Below are positions 22,179 through 31,302 of a DNA stretch of 55,528 nucleotides, one piece after another. A program made the translations under genes and the position numbers. This DNA is from a virus. Each line of letters opens with the position of its first letter. Position 1 is the first letter of the stretch. The notes beneath the pieces are model-generated. The model ran no database searches and was not told where the DNA came from. It was given only the letters and a program-made list of their open reading frames with translations. The stretch is from the IMG/VR virus record IMGVR_UViG_3300032236_001351, positions 1 to 55,528 of that record, one strand, 5' to 3'.

Positions 22179-24767
22179 ATGAGTGACTTTTATTTGAGTG
22201 CCAAAGTATTTGGTGATTCAATTCTATATCGAGGAATACGGAATGGTAAGAAGATTAGTACCAAAATTCCGTATTCCCCCTCCATATTTGTTCCTACAAA
22301 TCAAGAATCTCAGTATAAAACCATTTATGGTGAAAACTTAAAAAAAATTAAACCCGGATCAATCAAAGAAACAAAAGAATATGTCAAAAAGTATGAAGCC
22401 GTAGAGAACTTTAAAATCTATGGTAATACTAAGTTTGAATATTGTTTAATTTCTGATTTATTCCCAGATAAAGTTGAATGGGATATAGAAAAGATTAGAA
22501 TTGGTATTGTTGATATCGAAGTAAATTCTGATCCAGAAATGGGGGGATTTGCTAAAGCAGATGATCCTTTCCAACCAATTACTTCTATTGCTTATAAAAT
22601 TTATGGTAGAAATGAATGCTATCTTTTTGGTTTATATGATTTCGATTGTCCAGAAGGAGTAAAGTATTATAAGTGTAGAGATGAATACGATCTTTGCGCT
22701 AGATTTTTAGATGTTTGGAGTGAAAATTATCCAGATATTTTGTCTGGATGGAATGTTCAATCATTCGATGTTCCGTATCTTGTGAATAGGTTTAAAAGAA
22801 TATTGGGTGATAAGGAAACGAAGAGGCTTTCTCCTTGGGGAATTCTTAGAGATAAAGTAACAAAAACATTCAATAAGAAGCTTAACCGCTACATCGAAGA
22901 TATAACATATACCATATATGGAGTATCAACCCTCGATTATATTATTCTATATAAGAAATACCAGAAGGATGGTGGATCTCAAGAATCGTATAAGTTAGAT
23001 TTTATTGCTGAACATGAGATTCAAGAAAAGAAAGTCGAATATGATGGTTCTCTTCATAAACTGTATATTGAAGATAAACAGAAGTTTTATGAATATAATA
23101 TTCAAGACGTTGTTCTAATTGAAAAATTAAATGATAAATGTCGTTTGTTTGAATTAGGATTGACGATGGCATATGACACAAAAACTAATCATGAAGATAT
23201 TTTCATGCAAACTGTAATGTGGGATGCATTAACTTATGATTATCTAAAAAAGAAGAATATCCAAGTTCCTCCGAATGTAATTGAAGAGGATAAAAAATAT
23301 GAAGGAGCTTATGTTAAACCTCCTTTGACTGGATTCTTTAAATGGATTTCTACTCTTGATGCTACCAGTCTATATCCATCTATCATGATGACAAAAAATA
23401 TTTCTCCAGAAACTATCATTCCAGTAGAACGGTATACTCCAGAGATGCGTAGTATTTTAAGTCAAGGAGTTGGAGTAGAATCACTTCTTAACAAGAAAGT
23501 TAATCTCGATGCACTAAAGGATCAAAATATTACAATCACTCCTAATAATCAATTTTTCACAAGAGAGTTTACTGGATTTGTTCCGGAAATGATCGAAAAA
23601 ATGTTTAATGAAAGAAAGGAATATAAAAAGAAAAAATTGATAGCTGAAAAAGAATATGAATCTATTTGCAAGAAATTGAAAGAAAAGGATGACCCAGAAT
23701 TAAAGGAAACAGCTAGACTTCTAAATCTCGAAGTAGTGAAATATGATAATCTTCAAAATGCAAAGAAGCTTTGTTTAAATTCTTGTTATGGTGCATTTGG
23801 TTCGAAATATTTCAGATTCTTTGATGTTAGAATCGCAGAAGCAATTACTCTCGATGGACAATTAGCAAATCGATGGACTGAAAAGAATATCAATAGATAT
23901 GTAAATGATATAACAAAAAAGAATTCAGATACTGTATTAGCCATGGATACTGATTCAGTTTTGTTTACATTGCAGGATATTATAGAAAAGGTTTGTCCAA
24001 AAGATTATACAACTGAACAAAAAATTAATTTTATTGTTAAATTAGTTGAAAAGAAGATTCAACCAGAAGTGGATTCATTTTGTGCTGAATTAATGGATTA
24101 TACTAATGCATATAAACAAGCGATATCATATAAACTAGAAAAGATTTGTTCTGCTGGAATTTTTGTTGCTAAGAAACGATATGCATTAAATGTTTTTTAT
24201 AATGAAGGTGTTGTATATTCTAGTCCTAAAATTAAAGTAACTGGATTAGAAGTTGTAAAATCATCAACTCCTGCTGTTATAAGAGATACTCTAAAGGAAT
24301 GTATTAAATTAATTCTTGATGAAAAGCAAGATGAGATGATTTCATTTTTAGAAGAGTTCAAGAAATATTTCATGACTTTAAATGTTGAAAAAGTTGCTTT
24401 TCCAAGAGGAGTAAATGGCCTAGACAAATATTACAGTTCATCTTCGATATATGCAGAAAAGACCCCCATGCATGTCAGGGCAAGTTTATTATTTAATCAT
24501 CATCTTGAACAATACAAGATTGATTCAGTATATGAGCAAATCAAAGACGGTGATAAAATTAAATATTGTTACTTAAGATTACCTAATCCCATAAAAGAAA
24601 ATGTTATTGCATTTCCTGATAAATTACCGAAGGAATTCAATCTACAGCAATATATTGATTATGAGAAGATGTGGAGTAAATCTTTTGTGGAACCACTTTC
24701 ATCATTAACAACATTGGTTGGATGGGACATGGAAAAGAAGAATAGTATTGATGATTTTTTTAATTAA
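22179..24767 (+). CDS. 43: Family B DNA polymerase gp43
   Basis: An 862-residue replicative polymerase read from ATG 22179 behind GGAGGGAG; a GTG three bases upstream is the alternative. Exonuclease motifs are VDIEVNSD (Exo I, about 111-118), NVQSFDVPY (Exo II) and EYNIQDVVL (Exo III). Polymerase motifs are DATSLYPSIMM (A), KLCLNSCYGAFG (B) and AMDTDSVLF (C, Met in place of the common Gly). The C-terminal end SIDDFFN looks like a clamp-binding peptide. It is slightly shorter than T4 gp43 (898). No inteins or introns interrupt it. Confidence 0.97.
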   Translation: MSDFYLSAKVFGDSILYRGIRNGKKISTKIPYSPSIFVPTNQESQYKTIYGENLKKIKPGSIKETKEYVKKYEAVENFKIYGNTKFEYCLISDLFPDKVEWDIEKIRIGIVDIEVNSDPEMGGFAKADDPFQPITSIAYKIYGRNECYLFGLYDFDCPEGVKYYKCRDEYDLCARFLDVWSENYPDILSGWNVQSFDVPYLVNRFKRILGDKETKRLSPWGILRDKVTKTFNKKLNRYIEDITYTIYGVSTLDYIILYKKYQKDGGSQESYKLDFIAEHEIQEKKVEYDGSLHKLYIEDKQKFYEYNIQDVVLIEKLNDKCRLFELGLTMAYDTKTNHEDIFMQTVMWDALTYDYLKKKNIQVPPNVIEEDKKYEGAYVKPPLTGFFKWISTLDATSLYPSIMMTKNISPETIIPVERYTPEMRSILSQGVGVESLLNKKVNLDALKDQNITITPNNQFFTREFTGFVPEMIEKMFNERKEYKKKKLIAEKEYESICKKLKEKDDPELKETARLLNLEVVKYDNLQNAKKLCLNSCYGAFGSKYFRFFDVRIAEAITLDGQLANRWTEKNINRYVNDITKKNSDTVLAMDTDSVLFTLQDIIEKVCPKDYTTEQKINFIVKLVEKKIQPEVDSFCAELMDYTNAYKQAISYKLEKICSAGIFVAKKRYALNVFYNEGVVYSSPKIKVTGLEVVKSSTPAVIRDTLKECIKLILDEKQDEMISFLEEFKKYFMTLNVEKVAFPRGVNGLDKYYSSSSIYAEKTPMHVRASLLFNHHLEQYKIDSVYEQIKDGDKIKYCYLRLPNPIKENVIAFPDKLPKEFNLQQYIDYEKMWSKSFVEPLSSLTTLVGWDMEKKNSIDDFFN

Positions 24768-24775
24768 GGAATATT

Positions 24776-25189
24776 ATGAGTAAGAAGAAAAATTTGATTG
24801 AAAGTTGGTCGGTATTTGGGGTTAGACAAATCGGTATATCTATGATTAGATATGAAGATGATGAAGGTGGATGTTTTTATAATCCACATATTACCTTCTT
24901 TCTTGAAGATGGTAAAGAATATGATAGTATCGCTGAAATGAAAGTCGTTACTTTAGTTCATGATATTATGATGGATTGTCCATTATGTTTAACAATCAAT
25001 ATGGTTGATATGTATTCAACTTTATATCATGATGCCGGTTTTGCAAAATCTGTTATAATATTAGATGAAGAGTATAATGAAATCGATGTTCTTGATATTG
25101 ATGAAGTTATGGAACATATAACTGAAATGGAAGATTCATCTGAAAATGAGGAGGATGTTGTTATTCCAAAGAACAGAGTATTGCATTGA
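24776..25189 (+). CDS. Hypothetical acidic protein
   Basis: A 137-residue protein opening with seven basic or polar residues (MSKKKNL) and ending in an acidic stretch (EDSSENEEDVVI). The middle (YNPHITFFLEDGKEYDSI, VVTLVHDIMM) looks like a compact alpha/beta domain. I recognise no family. AAGGAAT precedes the ATG at 8 nt, and the gene lies 8 nt after gene 43, before a homing endonuclease insert. Confidence 0.7.
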   Translation: MSKKKNLIESWSVFGVRQIGISMIRYEDDEGGCFYNPHITFFLEDGKEYDSIAEMKVVTLVHDIMMDCPLCLTINMVDMYSTLYHDAGFAKSVIILDEEYNEIDVLDIDEVMEHITEMEDSSENEEDVVIPKNRVLH

Positions 25190-25197
25190 TATAAATA
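25190..25197 (+). promoter_or_regulatory. T4-type late promoter before second endonuclease
   Basis: TATAAATA, 58 nt before the ATG of the gene at 25256. The leader holds a hairpin: AGTCAG (25202-25207) with CTGACT (25216-25221). Confidence 0.75.
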
Positions 25198-25255
25198 TAT
25201 TAGTCAGATTTGGACCTGACTCAAAATACGATAAATCCTATTTTAAAGAGAATAT

Positions 25256-26242
25256 ATGAATAGAGAAAAAAATAAAGCCCTTCCAGTATTAACGTTCAAG
25301 TTAATGCTAAAACAACACTGGGAAACAGGAATAAATTATCTATGTATAACAAAAAGAGATAATTGGTATGATTATACTGGTTCCGGTTCAAGATGGAAAA
25401 TTCTTTTAAATGCCCATGAAAGTGAAATATTAACACATTTGTTATTTACCACTGATTCATTGGAGGAATTTACTATAGCTTGTGAATATTACAGCAATTT
25501 ATTTGATGTAGTTAATAATGAAGATTTTGCTAATGTCGTTCCTGAATTGGGATATGAAGGAAATCAAGGAAATCTTCCTGAATGGTGGAAGACCGCTTCA
25601 GAAGAAGATAAAGTAGAAACTAGGAAAAAGATAAAAAATTCTAGAGAAAAAACTTGCTTGGAAAAGTATGGTGAAACAAATACCTTGCGATTAGCAAGGG
25701 AATGTTTGAACGAGTATGTTTTTGAAACATATGGTGTAGAAAATATCATGCAAGTACAAGAATTTGCTGACAAATGTAGAGAATCTGCTATAGAAACCTT
25801 GTTGGAAAAATATGGTGTTGATCATAATATGAAAATACCTGATGTAGCACTAAAGGTCGCAGAGTCTAGAAAACGGAGTCTTTTTGAAAAATATGGTGTT
25901 GAATATTATCTTCAAGTTGACGGAGTTGCTGAACAAGTAAAAAATAAAAGGGAAAATACCATGATGCGTAAATATGGAGTTCCCAACATTTCTATGGTTC
26001 CAGAACATAAAGAAACTGTAGGTAAATTAATAAGTGATGCTCTTCAGAAAAGAAAAGAAGAGACTTGCGAATTCTGTGATTTTGTTAGTAAAAATATTCA
26101 GCAGCACACCATTAGATGTAAATTTAATCCAAATAAGGTTGAAGAGGAAAAGGTTGAATGTCCGTGGTGTACTATTATTGTTGATAAACGTAATGCTGGT
26201 AGATGGCATTTTGATAATTGTAAATTTAAAAAGGTAGATTAA
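25256..26242 (+). CDS. Putative homing endonuclease with zinc-finger tail
   Basis: A 328-residue protein. Residues about 27-105 have a degenerate GIY-YIG-like plan: YLCITKR, YDYTGSGSRWKILLNAHE, then YYSNLFDVVNNEDFANVVPELG, a pattern common in T4-group endonucleases. Residues 125-255 contain repeated units with a YGVEN / YGVDH / YGVEY / YGVPN core spaced about 30 residues. The tail holds two C2HC-type fingers, CEFC...HTIRC and CPWC...HFDNC. It has its own late promoter and sits between gp43 and uvsX. Endonuclease activity is inferred. Confidence 0.65.
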   Translation: MNREKNKALPVLTFKLMLKQHWETGINYLCITKRDNWYDYTGSGSRWKILLNAHESEILTHLLFTTDSLEEFTIACEYYSNLFDVVNNEDFANVVPELGYEGNQGNLPEWWKTASEEDKVETRKKIKNSREKTCLEKYGETNTLRLARECLNEYVFETYGVENIMQVQEFADKCRESAIETLLEKYGVDHNMKIPDVALKVAESRKRSLFEKYGVEYYLQVDGVAEQVKNKRENTMMRKYGVPNISMVPEHKETVGKLISDALQKRKEETCEFCDFVSKNIQQHTIRCKFNPNKVEEEKVECPWCTIIVDKRNAGRWHFDNCKFKKVD

Positions 26243-26243
26243 A

Positions 26244-27323
26244 ATGAGTAAATTGTTAGAAAAACTTATTAAAAACAGTCCAACTAAACATACTTCAGTT
26301 CTTTCTGAATCGGTAATGTTCAAAGATAAAGATATTATCCCAACGGAAATTCCAATTGTTAATTTAGCATTTTCTGGTGAATTAGATGGAGGTATCAGTT
26401 CTGGATTAACACTTTTGGCTGGACCTTCAAAGGTTTTCAAGACAAATTTAGCATTAGTTTGTGTGAAAGCATTTATGGACAAATATGAAGATGGGGTTTG
26501 TATCCTTTATGATTCAGAAGGAGGAGCAACTCCCGATTATCTAAATTCATTGGGAGTTGATTCTAATAGAGTTATCCATGTTCCAATTGAGCATATAGAA
26601 ATGCTGAAGTTTGATATTGTCAAGCAATTGAAGGAAATTGATAGAACTGATAAAGTTATCATTGTTATCGATTCCATCGGAAACACCGCCAGCCTAAAGG
26701 AACTCGAAGATGCTATGAATGAAAAGAGTGTTGCTGAAATGCAACGTGCGAAAAGCATCAAAGGTCTTTTCAGAATGATTACACCATCTCTTGTTTCCAA
26801 GGATGTTCCTTGTATTGCTATTTGTCATACCTATCAAGAAATGGGTCTTTATCCTAAACAAATAATTTCGGGAGGTCTTGGTTTAATTTATTCTGCAAAT
26901 CAAGCATTTATCATTGGAAAAGCGCAGGATAAAGATGGAAATGAGCTTTCTGGGTTCAATTTTACATTAAATGTTGAAAAATCTAGATTTGTAAGAGAAA
27001 AATCAAAATTTACTTTTAGTGTTAATTTTGATAAAGGTATTAATAATTGGTCTGGTATTTTAGATCTTGCTCTTGAGTCTGGTGATTGTGTTAAACCTAA
27101 TATGGGTTGGTATCAATTAGTGGATAATGAAACTGGAGAATTGATTGGAAATAAAGTTAGAGCAAAAGATACAGAATGTGGAGAATTTCTTGGAGTGATT
27201 ATGAAGAGAAGGGCCTTTCATGAATTTGTTTCTAAAAAGTTTAAACTAGCAACTGGAACTCTTTTAAAAGACGAAGATATTGAAAAAGAATTTGATGACG
27301 TTGAGGATGAAAATGATGAATGA
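26244..27323 (+). CDS. uvsX: UvsX recombinase (RecA-like)
   Basis: A 359-residue recombinase; T4 UvsX is 391. The core begins PIVNLAFSGELDGGISSGLTLLAGPSK; Walker A is GPSKVFKTN (about 60-68), as in T4's GPSKSFKSN. YDSEGG and VIIVIDSIG correspond to catalytic Glu and Walker B, and CHTYQEMG to the L2 region. The C-terminus is acidic (EFDDVEDENDE), as in RecA. It catalyses homologous pairing with UvsY and drives recombination-dependent replication. Confidence 0.95.
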   Translation: MSKLLEKLIKNSPTKHTSVLSESVMFKDKDIIPTEIPIVNLAFSGELDGGISSGLTLLAGPSKVFKTNLALVCVKAFMDKYEDGVCILYDSEGGATPDYLNSLGVDSNRVIHVPIEHIEMLKFDIVKQLKEIDRTDKVIIVIDSIGNTASLKELEDAMNEKSVAEMQRAKSIKGLFRMITPSLVSKDVPCIAICHTYQEMGLYPKQIISGGLGLIYSANQAFIIGKAQDKDGNELSGFNFTLNVEKSRFVREKSKFTFSVNFDKGINNWSGILDLALESGDCVKPNMGWYQLVDNETGELIGNKVRAKDTECGEFLGVIMKRRAFHEFVSKKFKLATGTLLKDEDIEKEFDDVEDENDE

Positions 27324-27609
27324 ATCAAGATATGATTTGGTTGAAGGAACAGATTACGAATTTATTTACTCTGAAGAAGATCCAGAAGCAACTGTAAAGT
27401 TGCTCTCTGGAGAATATTCTGATGTTTGTATTAAATTTTCTAATGTTTCTGTTAAAGAAGATGATGGAGAAGCTTATTTGAATTTTAATTTTGATATTAT
27501 TGATGCAAATGGTTCCTTATTCCTTGAAGAAAATTTAGATTTTAAAAATTACATGGGAGATATATTGACTTCTATTATCTGGAAGAATATTATAGATAAT
27601 AAAGAATAG
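27313..27609 (+). CDS. Conserved small acidic phage protein
   Basis: About 98 residues if read from ATG 27313, which has GAGG eight bases upstream; ATG 27316 is also possible. The reading frame extends further upstream inside uvsX from a TTG, but this overlap is unlikely to be used. The pattern YEFIYSEEDPEATVKLLSGEYSDVCIKFSNVSV and NFNFDIIDANG suggests a beta-rich domain. No function is assigned. It overlaps uvsX and is followed at 12 nt by the helicase gene. Confidence 0.65.
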   Translation: MMNESRYDLVEGTDYEFIYSEEDPEATVKLLSGEYSDVCIKFSNVSVKEDDGEAYLNFNFDIIDANGSLFLEENLDFKNYMGDILTSIIWKNIIDNKE

Positions 27610-27621
27610 AAAGAGGTAATA

Positions 27622-28998
27622 ATGAGAATTGAACATGTTATTTTGAAATCTTTAATATTTAATGAGGATTATACGAGAAAAGTATTACCTTTTTTAAAAG
27701 ATGAATATTTTGGAGATAGAATAGAGAAGTTGGTATTTAAAGAAATAGAATCTTATATTACAAAGTATAATTCTACTCCAACATACGAATCTTTAGTTAT
27801 TGAAGTTAATAATAAGAATATTACCGAAGATGAATTTAAAGGTTCTATTGAACTTTTAGATGAATTGAATCAAAATAAGAATGAAAGAAGTAAAGAAGAT
27901 TGGTTAATTAATGAAACCGAAAGATTCTGTCAGGATAAAGCTATTCTTAATGGAGTAAGAGAAGCTATTTCTATTCTTGATGGTAAGAGTAAAACTCATG
28001 AAAAAGGTGCTATTCCTGATATTTTAACTAAAGCATTGGCTGTTAGTTTTGATAATAACATTGGTCATGATTATATTGATGATTTTGAATCTAGATATGA
28101 TTTTTATCACAGGAAAGAAGAAAAGATTCCTTTTGATTTGGATTACTTTAATAAAATCACTAAAGGTGGTCTTCCAAAAAAGAGCTTGAATATTATTTTG
28201 GCTGGTCCTGGTGTTGGAAAATCTTTGTTAATGTGTCATCATGCTGCTTCTTGTTTGACACAAGGTAAAAATGTATTATACATTACGATGGAAATGGCAG
28301 AACAAAGAATAGCTGAAAGAATTGATGCTAATTTGTTGAATGTTACTGTCGATGATATTCAAACACTCAGTAGAGAAGATTATTCGAGAAGAGTAGGTAA
28401 ATTAAAAACAGGTAATATAGGTAAATTGATAATTAAAGAATATCCTACTGCTACTGCTGGAGCCAATCATTTCAGAGCATTATTAAATGAATTAAATCTG
28501 AAGAAAAACTTTGTTCCAGATATTCTTATTATTGATTATATGAATATTTGTTCATCATCTAGATTAAAAATGGGAGCAAGCGTAAATTCATATACATTTG
28601 TTAAAAGTATTGCTGAAGAACTAAGAGGATTGGCTGTGGAATTTGATGTTCCTTTGTTGACAGCTTCCCAACTTACACGTAGTGGAGCATCAAGTTCCGA
28701 TCCTAATATGGATGATGTTTCTGAATCTTTTGGTGTTGCAGCAACTGCTGATTTAATGTTCGCCTTGATTTCCACCGAAGAACTCGAACAATTGAATCAA
28801 TTGATGGTTAAACAGATAAAGAATAGATACTATGATCCAACAAAGAATAAGAGATTCGTTATCGGTGTAGATAGAGCGAAAATGAAATTATATGATGCTG
28901 AAATGTCTGCCCAACAAGGAATAATAGATTCCGGTCAACCAGAATCAGATTCAAAACAAAAATTCAATAAGAAATCATTTGACGAATTCAAGTTTTAG
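27622..28998 (+). CDS. 41: Replicative helicase gp41 (DnaB-like)
   Basis: A 458-residue hexameric helicase (T4 gp41 475). An N-terminal helical domain (1-150) precedes the RecA-like core: Walker A AGPGVGKSL (about 194-202), ITMEMAEQRIAERI after it, Walker B ILIIDYMNIC and the motif 4 region SQLTRSG. It moves 5' to 3' on the lagging strand and forms the primosome with gp61 (44423). AGAGGTAA precedes the ATG. Confidence 0.95.
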   Translation: MRIEHVILKSLIFNEDYTRKVLPFLKDEYFGDRIEKLVFKEIESYITKYNSTPTYESLVIEVNNKNITEDEFKGSIELLDELNQNKNERSKEDWLINETERFCQDKAILNGVREAISILDGKSKTHEKGAIPDILTKALAVSFDNNIGHDYIDDFESRYDFYHRKEEKIPFDLDYFNKITKGGLPKKSLNIILAGPGVGKSLLMCHHAASCLTQGKNVLYITMEMAEQRIAERIDANLLNVTVDDIQTLSREDYSRRVGKLKTGNIGKLIIKEYPTATAGANHFRALLNELNLKKNFVPDILIIDYMNICSSSRLKMGASVNSYTFVKSIAEELRGLAVEFDVPLLTASQLTRSGASSSDPNMDDVSESFGVAATADLMFALISTEELEQLNQLMVKQIKNRYYDPTKNKRFVIGVDRAKMKLYDAEMSAQQGIIDSGQPESDSKQKFNKKSFDEFKF

Positions 28999-29010
28999 TT
29001 ATATACTAAA

Positions 29011-29430
29011 ATGATGAATATAGATTTAAATATTATTGAAAATTTAAAAATACTAACAAGAACGTCAACCCATCCTTCGGTTTGGGTTGCTTCTTGTTTG
29101 GTTCACAGAAATAAGATCGTATCATATGGAATAAATTGCATGAAATCTCATCCATACCAAAAGAAATACGGTAGAAACGAGGATGCTATTTATTTTCATG
29201 CAGAAACATCGGCAATTTATACTGCAGATAAGAAAATGGGATTTGATAAATTTGAGAATTCAACCTTGTATGTTTGTAGAATGAAGTATGAATCTACTGA
29301 AAAACGTTCATTGATTACAGGATTAGCTAAACCGTGTTCTGGATGTATGCGATGCATAAAGGATTATGGAATTAAATCTGTAATATATACGATGGATGAT
29401 ATTAATGATTATGGAGTTATGGTACTATGA
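29011..29430 (+). CDS. Zinc deaminase-family protein (second copy type)
   Basis: A 139-residue cytidine/dCMP deaminase-like protein: VWVASCLVHRNKIVSYGIN strand, FHAETSAIY (His and catalytic Glu) and PCSGCMRCIKDYG (Cys ligands). It differs from the deaminase at 20976 in spacing and sequence and is not a recent duplicate. Possible substrates are free (deoxy)cytidylate, nucleoside or a base in nucleic acid. Two ATGs (29011, 29014) start the frame. It overlaps the following glycosyltransferase by 4 nt and so heads the sugar island. Confidence 0.75.
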   Translation: MMNIDLNIIENLKILTRTSTHPSVWVASCLVHRNKIVSYGINCMKSHPYQKKYGRNEDAIYFHAETSAIYTADKKMGFDKFENSTLYVCRMKYESTEKRSLITGLAKPCSGCMRCIKDYGIKSVIYTMDDINDYGVMVL

Positions 29431-30173
29431 AGCAAGCGGCTATTATTATTCCAACTACTGGAAATCCAAAAGTCGGTAAAGCAATTGAATCTGCGTTAAA
29501 CCAAACCTATAAGAATACTAAAGTCTATGTTGTGGTTGATGGCGCTACATTTGCCTCCAAGACTATTGATATAATTAGTGAAAATAATCTGTGGGAGGAA
29601 AATGTCCTTCCAGATAATCAAAATTTGATATTTCAGGTTATTGATGAAAATACTGGAGCAAATGGAGAGAATGGACACAGAATCTTTGCAGCTATGTCAT
29701 TTTTATCTAGCGCTGATTACATGTTCTTTTTAGATCAAGACTGTTGGATTGATGATAATCATGTTGAATCTTGCATCAAACTAATCGAAGATAATAATTT
29801 AGATTGGTGTTATTCTTTAAGAAAAATCATGTCTGAAGATGAAAAATTTATATGTAATGATGTGTCAGAAAGTGTTGGAAAATATAACGTTCTTTTCGAT
29901 TATAAATTGGTTGATACAAATTGCTATTGTATTAAAAGAGAAATAGCTATGTTGACTGTCCCATATTTTGTTGGAAAGTTTGGGCACGATAGGAGATTAT
30001 ATTCTGTATTAGAAAATAATTTCAAAAATTTTGAAACTACTGGATTATTTACTACCAATTATAGACTTGGTGGAGATAATAATTTAAGTGGAGAGTTTTT
30101 TAAACAAAATAATCAAAGTGCTATAGAAAGATATAAAACAATGTATAATAAAGAGTTTCCTTGGAGTAATTGA
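29427..30173 (+). CDS. GT2-family glycosyltransferase
   Basis: A 248-residue protein with a family 2 opening: AAIIIPTTGNPKVGKAIESALNQTYKNTKVYVVVDGAT. The metal motif is DQD in MFFLDQDCWID. An acceptor-side ED-like segment follows (SVGKYNV, DYKLVDTNCYCIKREIA). It is soluble and probably uses a UDP-, TDP- or GDP-sugar. The ATG overlaps the deaminase stop, and its own stop overlaps the next ATG by 1 nt. Acceptor unknown. Confidence 0.78.
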   Translation: MKQAAIIIPTTGNPKVGKAIESALNQTYKNTKVYVVVDGATFASKTIDIISENNLWEENVLPDNQNLIFQVIDENTGANGENGHRIFAAMSFLSSADYMFFLDQDCWIDDNHVESCIKLIEDNNLDWCYSLRKIMSEDEKFICNDVSESVGKYNVLFDYKLVDTNCYCIKREIAMLTVPYFVGKFGHDRRLYSVLENNFKNFETTGLFTTNYRLGGDNNLSGEFFKQNNQSAIERYKTMYNKEFPWSN

Positions 30174-30556
30174 TGAGTAAGTATGAATTGAAAGGTGAAA
30201 TCAAGAAAGTAACCTATAAAAAGAATAAGATGGTAGTTGAAGGTGATTTGGAAGTTTCAGATGGTTATCATCATTTTGATGAATTATATGCTCATAGGAT
30301 TATTCTGTTTATTTCTTTAATGAAGTCTTATAAGGATATTTCTTGGAAGTCTAGATTACATAGCGATGGAACTTCGATTAAAGATTGGTTTATTGCTGGG
30401 ATGAGTCTTCCTGATGGTGATGTTACGTATCATATTCCCGATAGATTTTGGAGTTTGCTTGATTCCATTGAGCATAAAGAAAAAGCCCCTGAATGGGATG
30501 GTCATACCTCTGATGATGTTATTCGGAGACTTAATAATTGGAGCATAACATTATGA
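30173..30556 (+). CDS. Conserved phage protein of unknown function
   Basis: A 127-residue protein starting at ATG 30173 (MSKYELKGEI). Distinctive segments are LYAHRIILFISLM, WKSRLHSDGTS, WFIAGMSLPDGDVTYHIPDRFW and the C-terminal APEWDGHTSDDVIRRLNNW. That last motif recurs in small proteins of many tailed phages. No catalytic residue set is clear to me. It is embedded in the sugar island but may be unrelated to sugars. It overlaps the next gene by 4 nt. Confidence 0.7.
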   Translation: MSKYELKGEIKKVTYKKNKMVVEGDLEVSDGYHHFDELYAHRIILFISLMKSYKDISWKSRLHSDGTSIKDWFIAGMSLPDGDVTYHIPDRFWSLLDSIEHKEKAPEWDGHTSDDVIRRLNNWSITL

Positions 30557-31302
30557 ATATTTTATATTTTGTTTTTTCTTGGAAAGGACAATATGAAAAC
30601 GCTAAAGAATGGGAAATGAAACTTCTTCCTTATGGTAAAGTAGTTGTTATTAATTCTGATGATGATAATGAGGAAATAGGTTGGGTTAATATTGGAAATG
30701 AATGTTACTTTTCGGACCAATTCAAAAAAGCATTAGAAATCTATCAAGAAAATACAGATATTGATGCTATTTGTCATATACAAGCAGATGCATCTTTTGA
30801 TGATTTTGGTAAGATAATTGAATCAGCCAAGATTACTTTTGGTGAATATCATTGGGGTGTTTATGCTCCTCATGTGGATGATACTTTTTATACCTCCGAC
30901 AGAACAGACGTATTTGATTTAAAAGATGGTTTGGCAGTTGTTGCTACTACAGATAATACATGTTGGTTTATTCATAAGGATATGATTAATACTATGATTG
31001 AGAATATCCATCTAATGGAAGGAAATCATCTTGGTTGGGGTTGGGATTTATTGATTTGTTCTTTTGCTCATTTAAAAGAAAGAAAAGTCATCAGAGATTA
31101 TAATTTTATCATTGATCATCCGGCTTCTACTGGGTATATGAAAGATCAGGCAGAACAAGAAATGCAGGATATGTTTATTAAATGTGGTAATGATCTTAAA
31201 GAAGTGATTTACTATATTAAAATGCAACCAAAGACACTGACTAAGTATTACAATATTAAAAATGATGTTATTGTTTATGATACTTCAAGAGGATTGCTTT
31301 GA
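30553..31302 (+). CDS. Glycosyltransferase-like protein (GT-A)
   Basis: A 249-residue protein read from ATG 30553 (MNILYFVFSWKGQYENA), whose ATGA overlaps the previous stop; an upstream TTG is less likely. A QAD metal-type motif lies in DAICHIQADASFDDF. A later block, TTDNTCWFIHKDMI and NHLGWGWDLL, resembles the acceptor region of GT-A enzymes that check a W-x-W-D site. No signal peptide. The family number is not determined. Confidence 0.6.
   Translation: MNILYFVFSWKGQYENAKEWEMKLLPYGKVVVINSDDDNEEIGWVNIGNECYFSDQFKKALEIYQENTDIDAICHIQADASFDDFGKIIESAKITFGEYHWGVYAPHVDDTFYTSDRTDVFDLKDGLAVVATTDNTCWFIHKDMINTMIENIHLMEGNHLGWGWDLLICSFAHLKERKVIRDYNFIIDHPASTGYMKDQAEQEMQDMFIKCGNDLKEVIYYIKMQPKTLTKYYNIKNDVIVYDTSRGLL

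Noticed and set aside
25650-26000. Repeats suggesting CRISPR
   Set aside because: They are coding repeats (YGV units) inside a gene; no constant direct repeat with unique spacers is seen.
20976-29430. Deaminases at 20976 and 29011 as a recent duplication
   Set aside because: Motif spacing and sequence differ throughout; they are separate family members.
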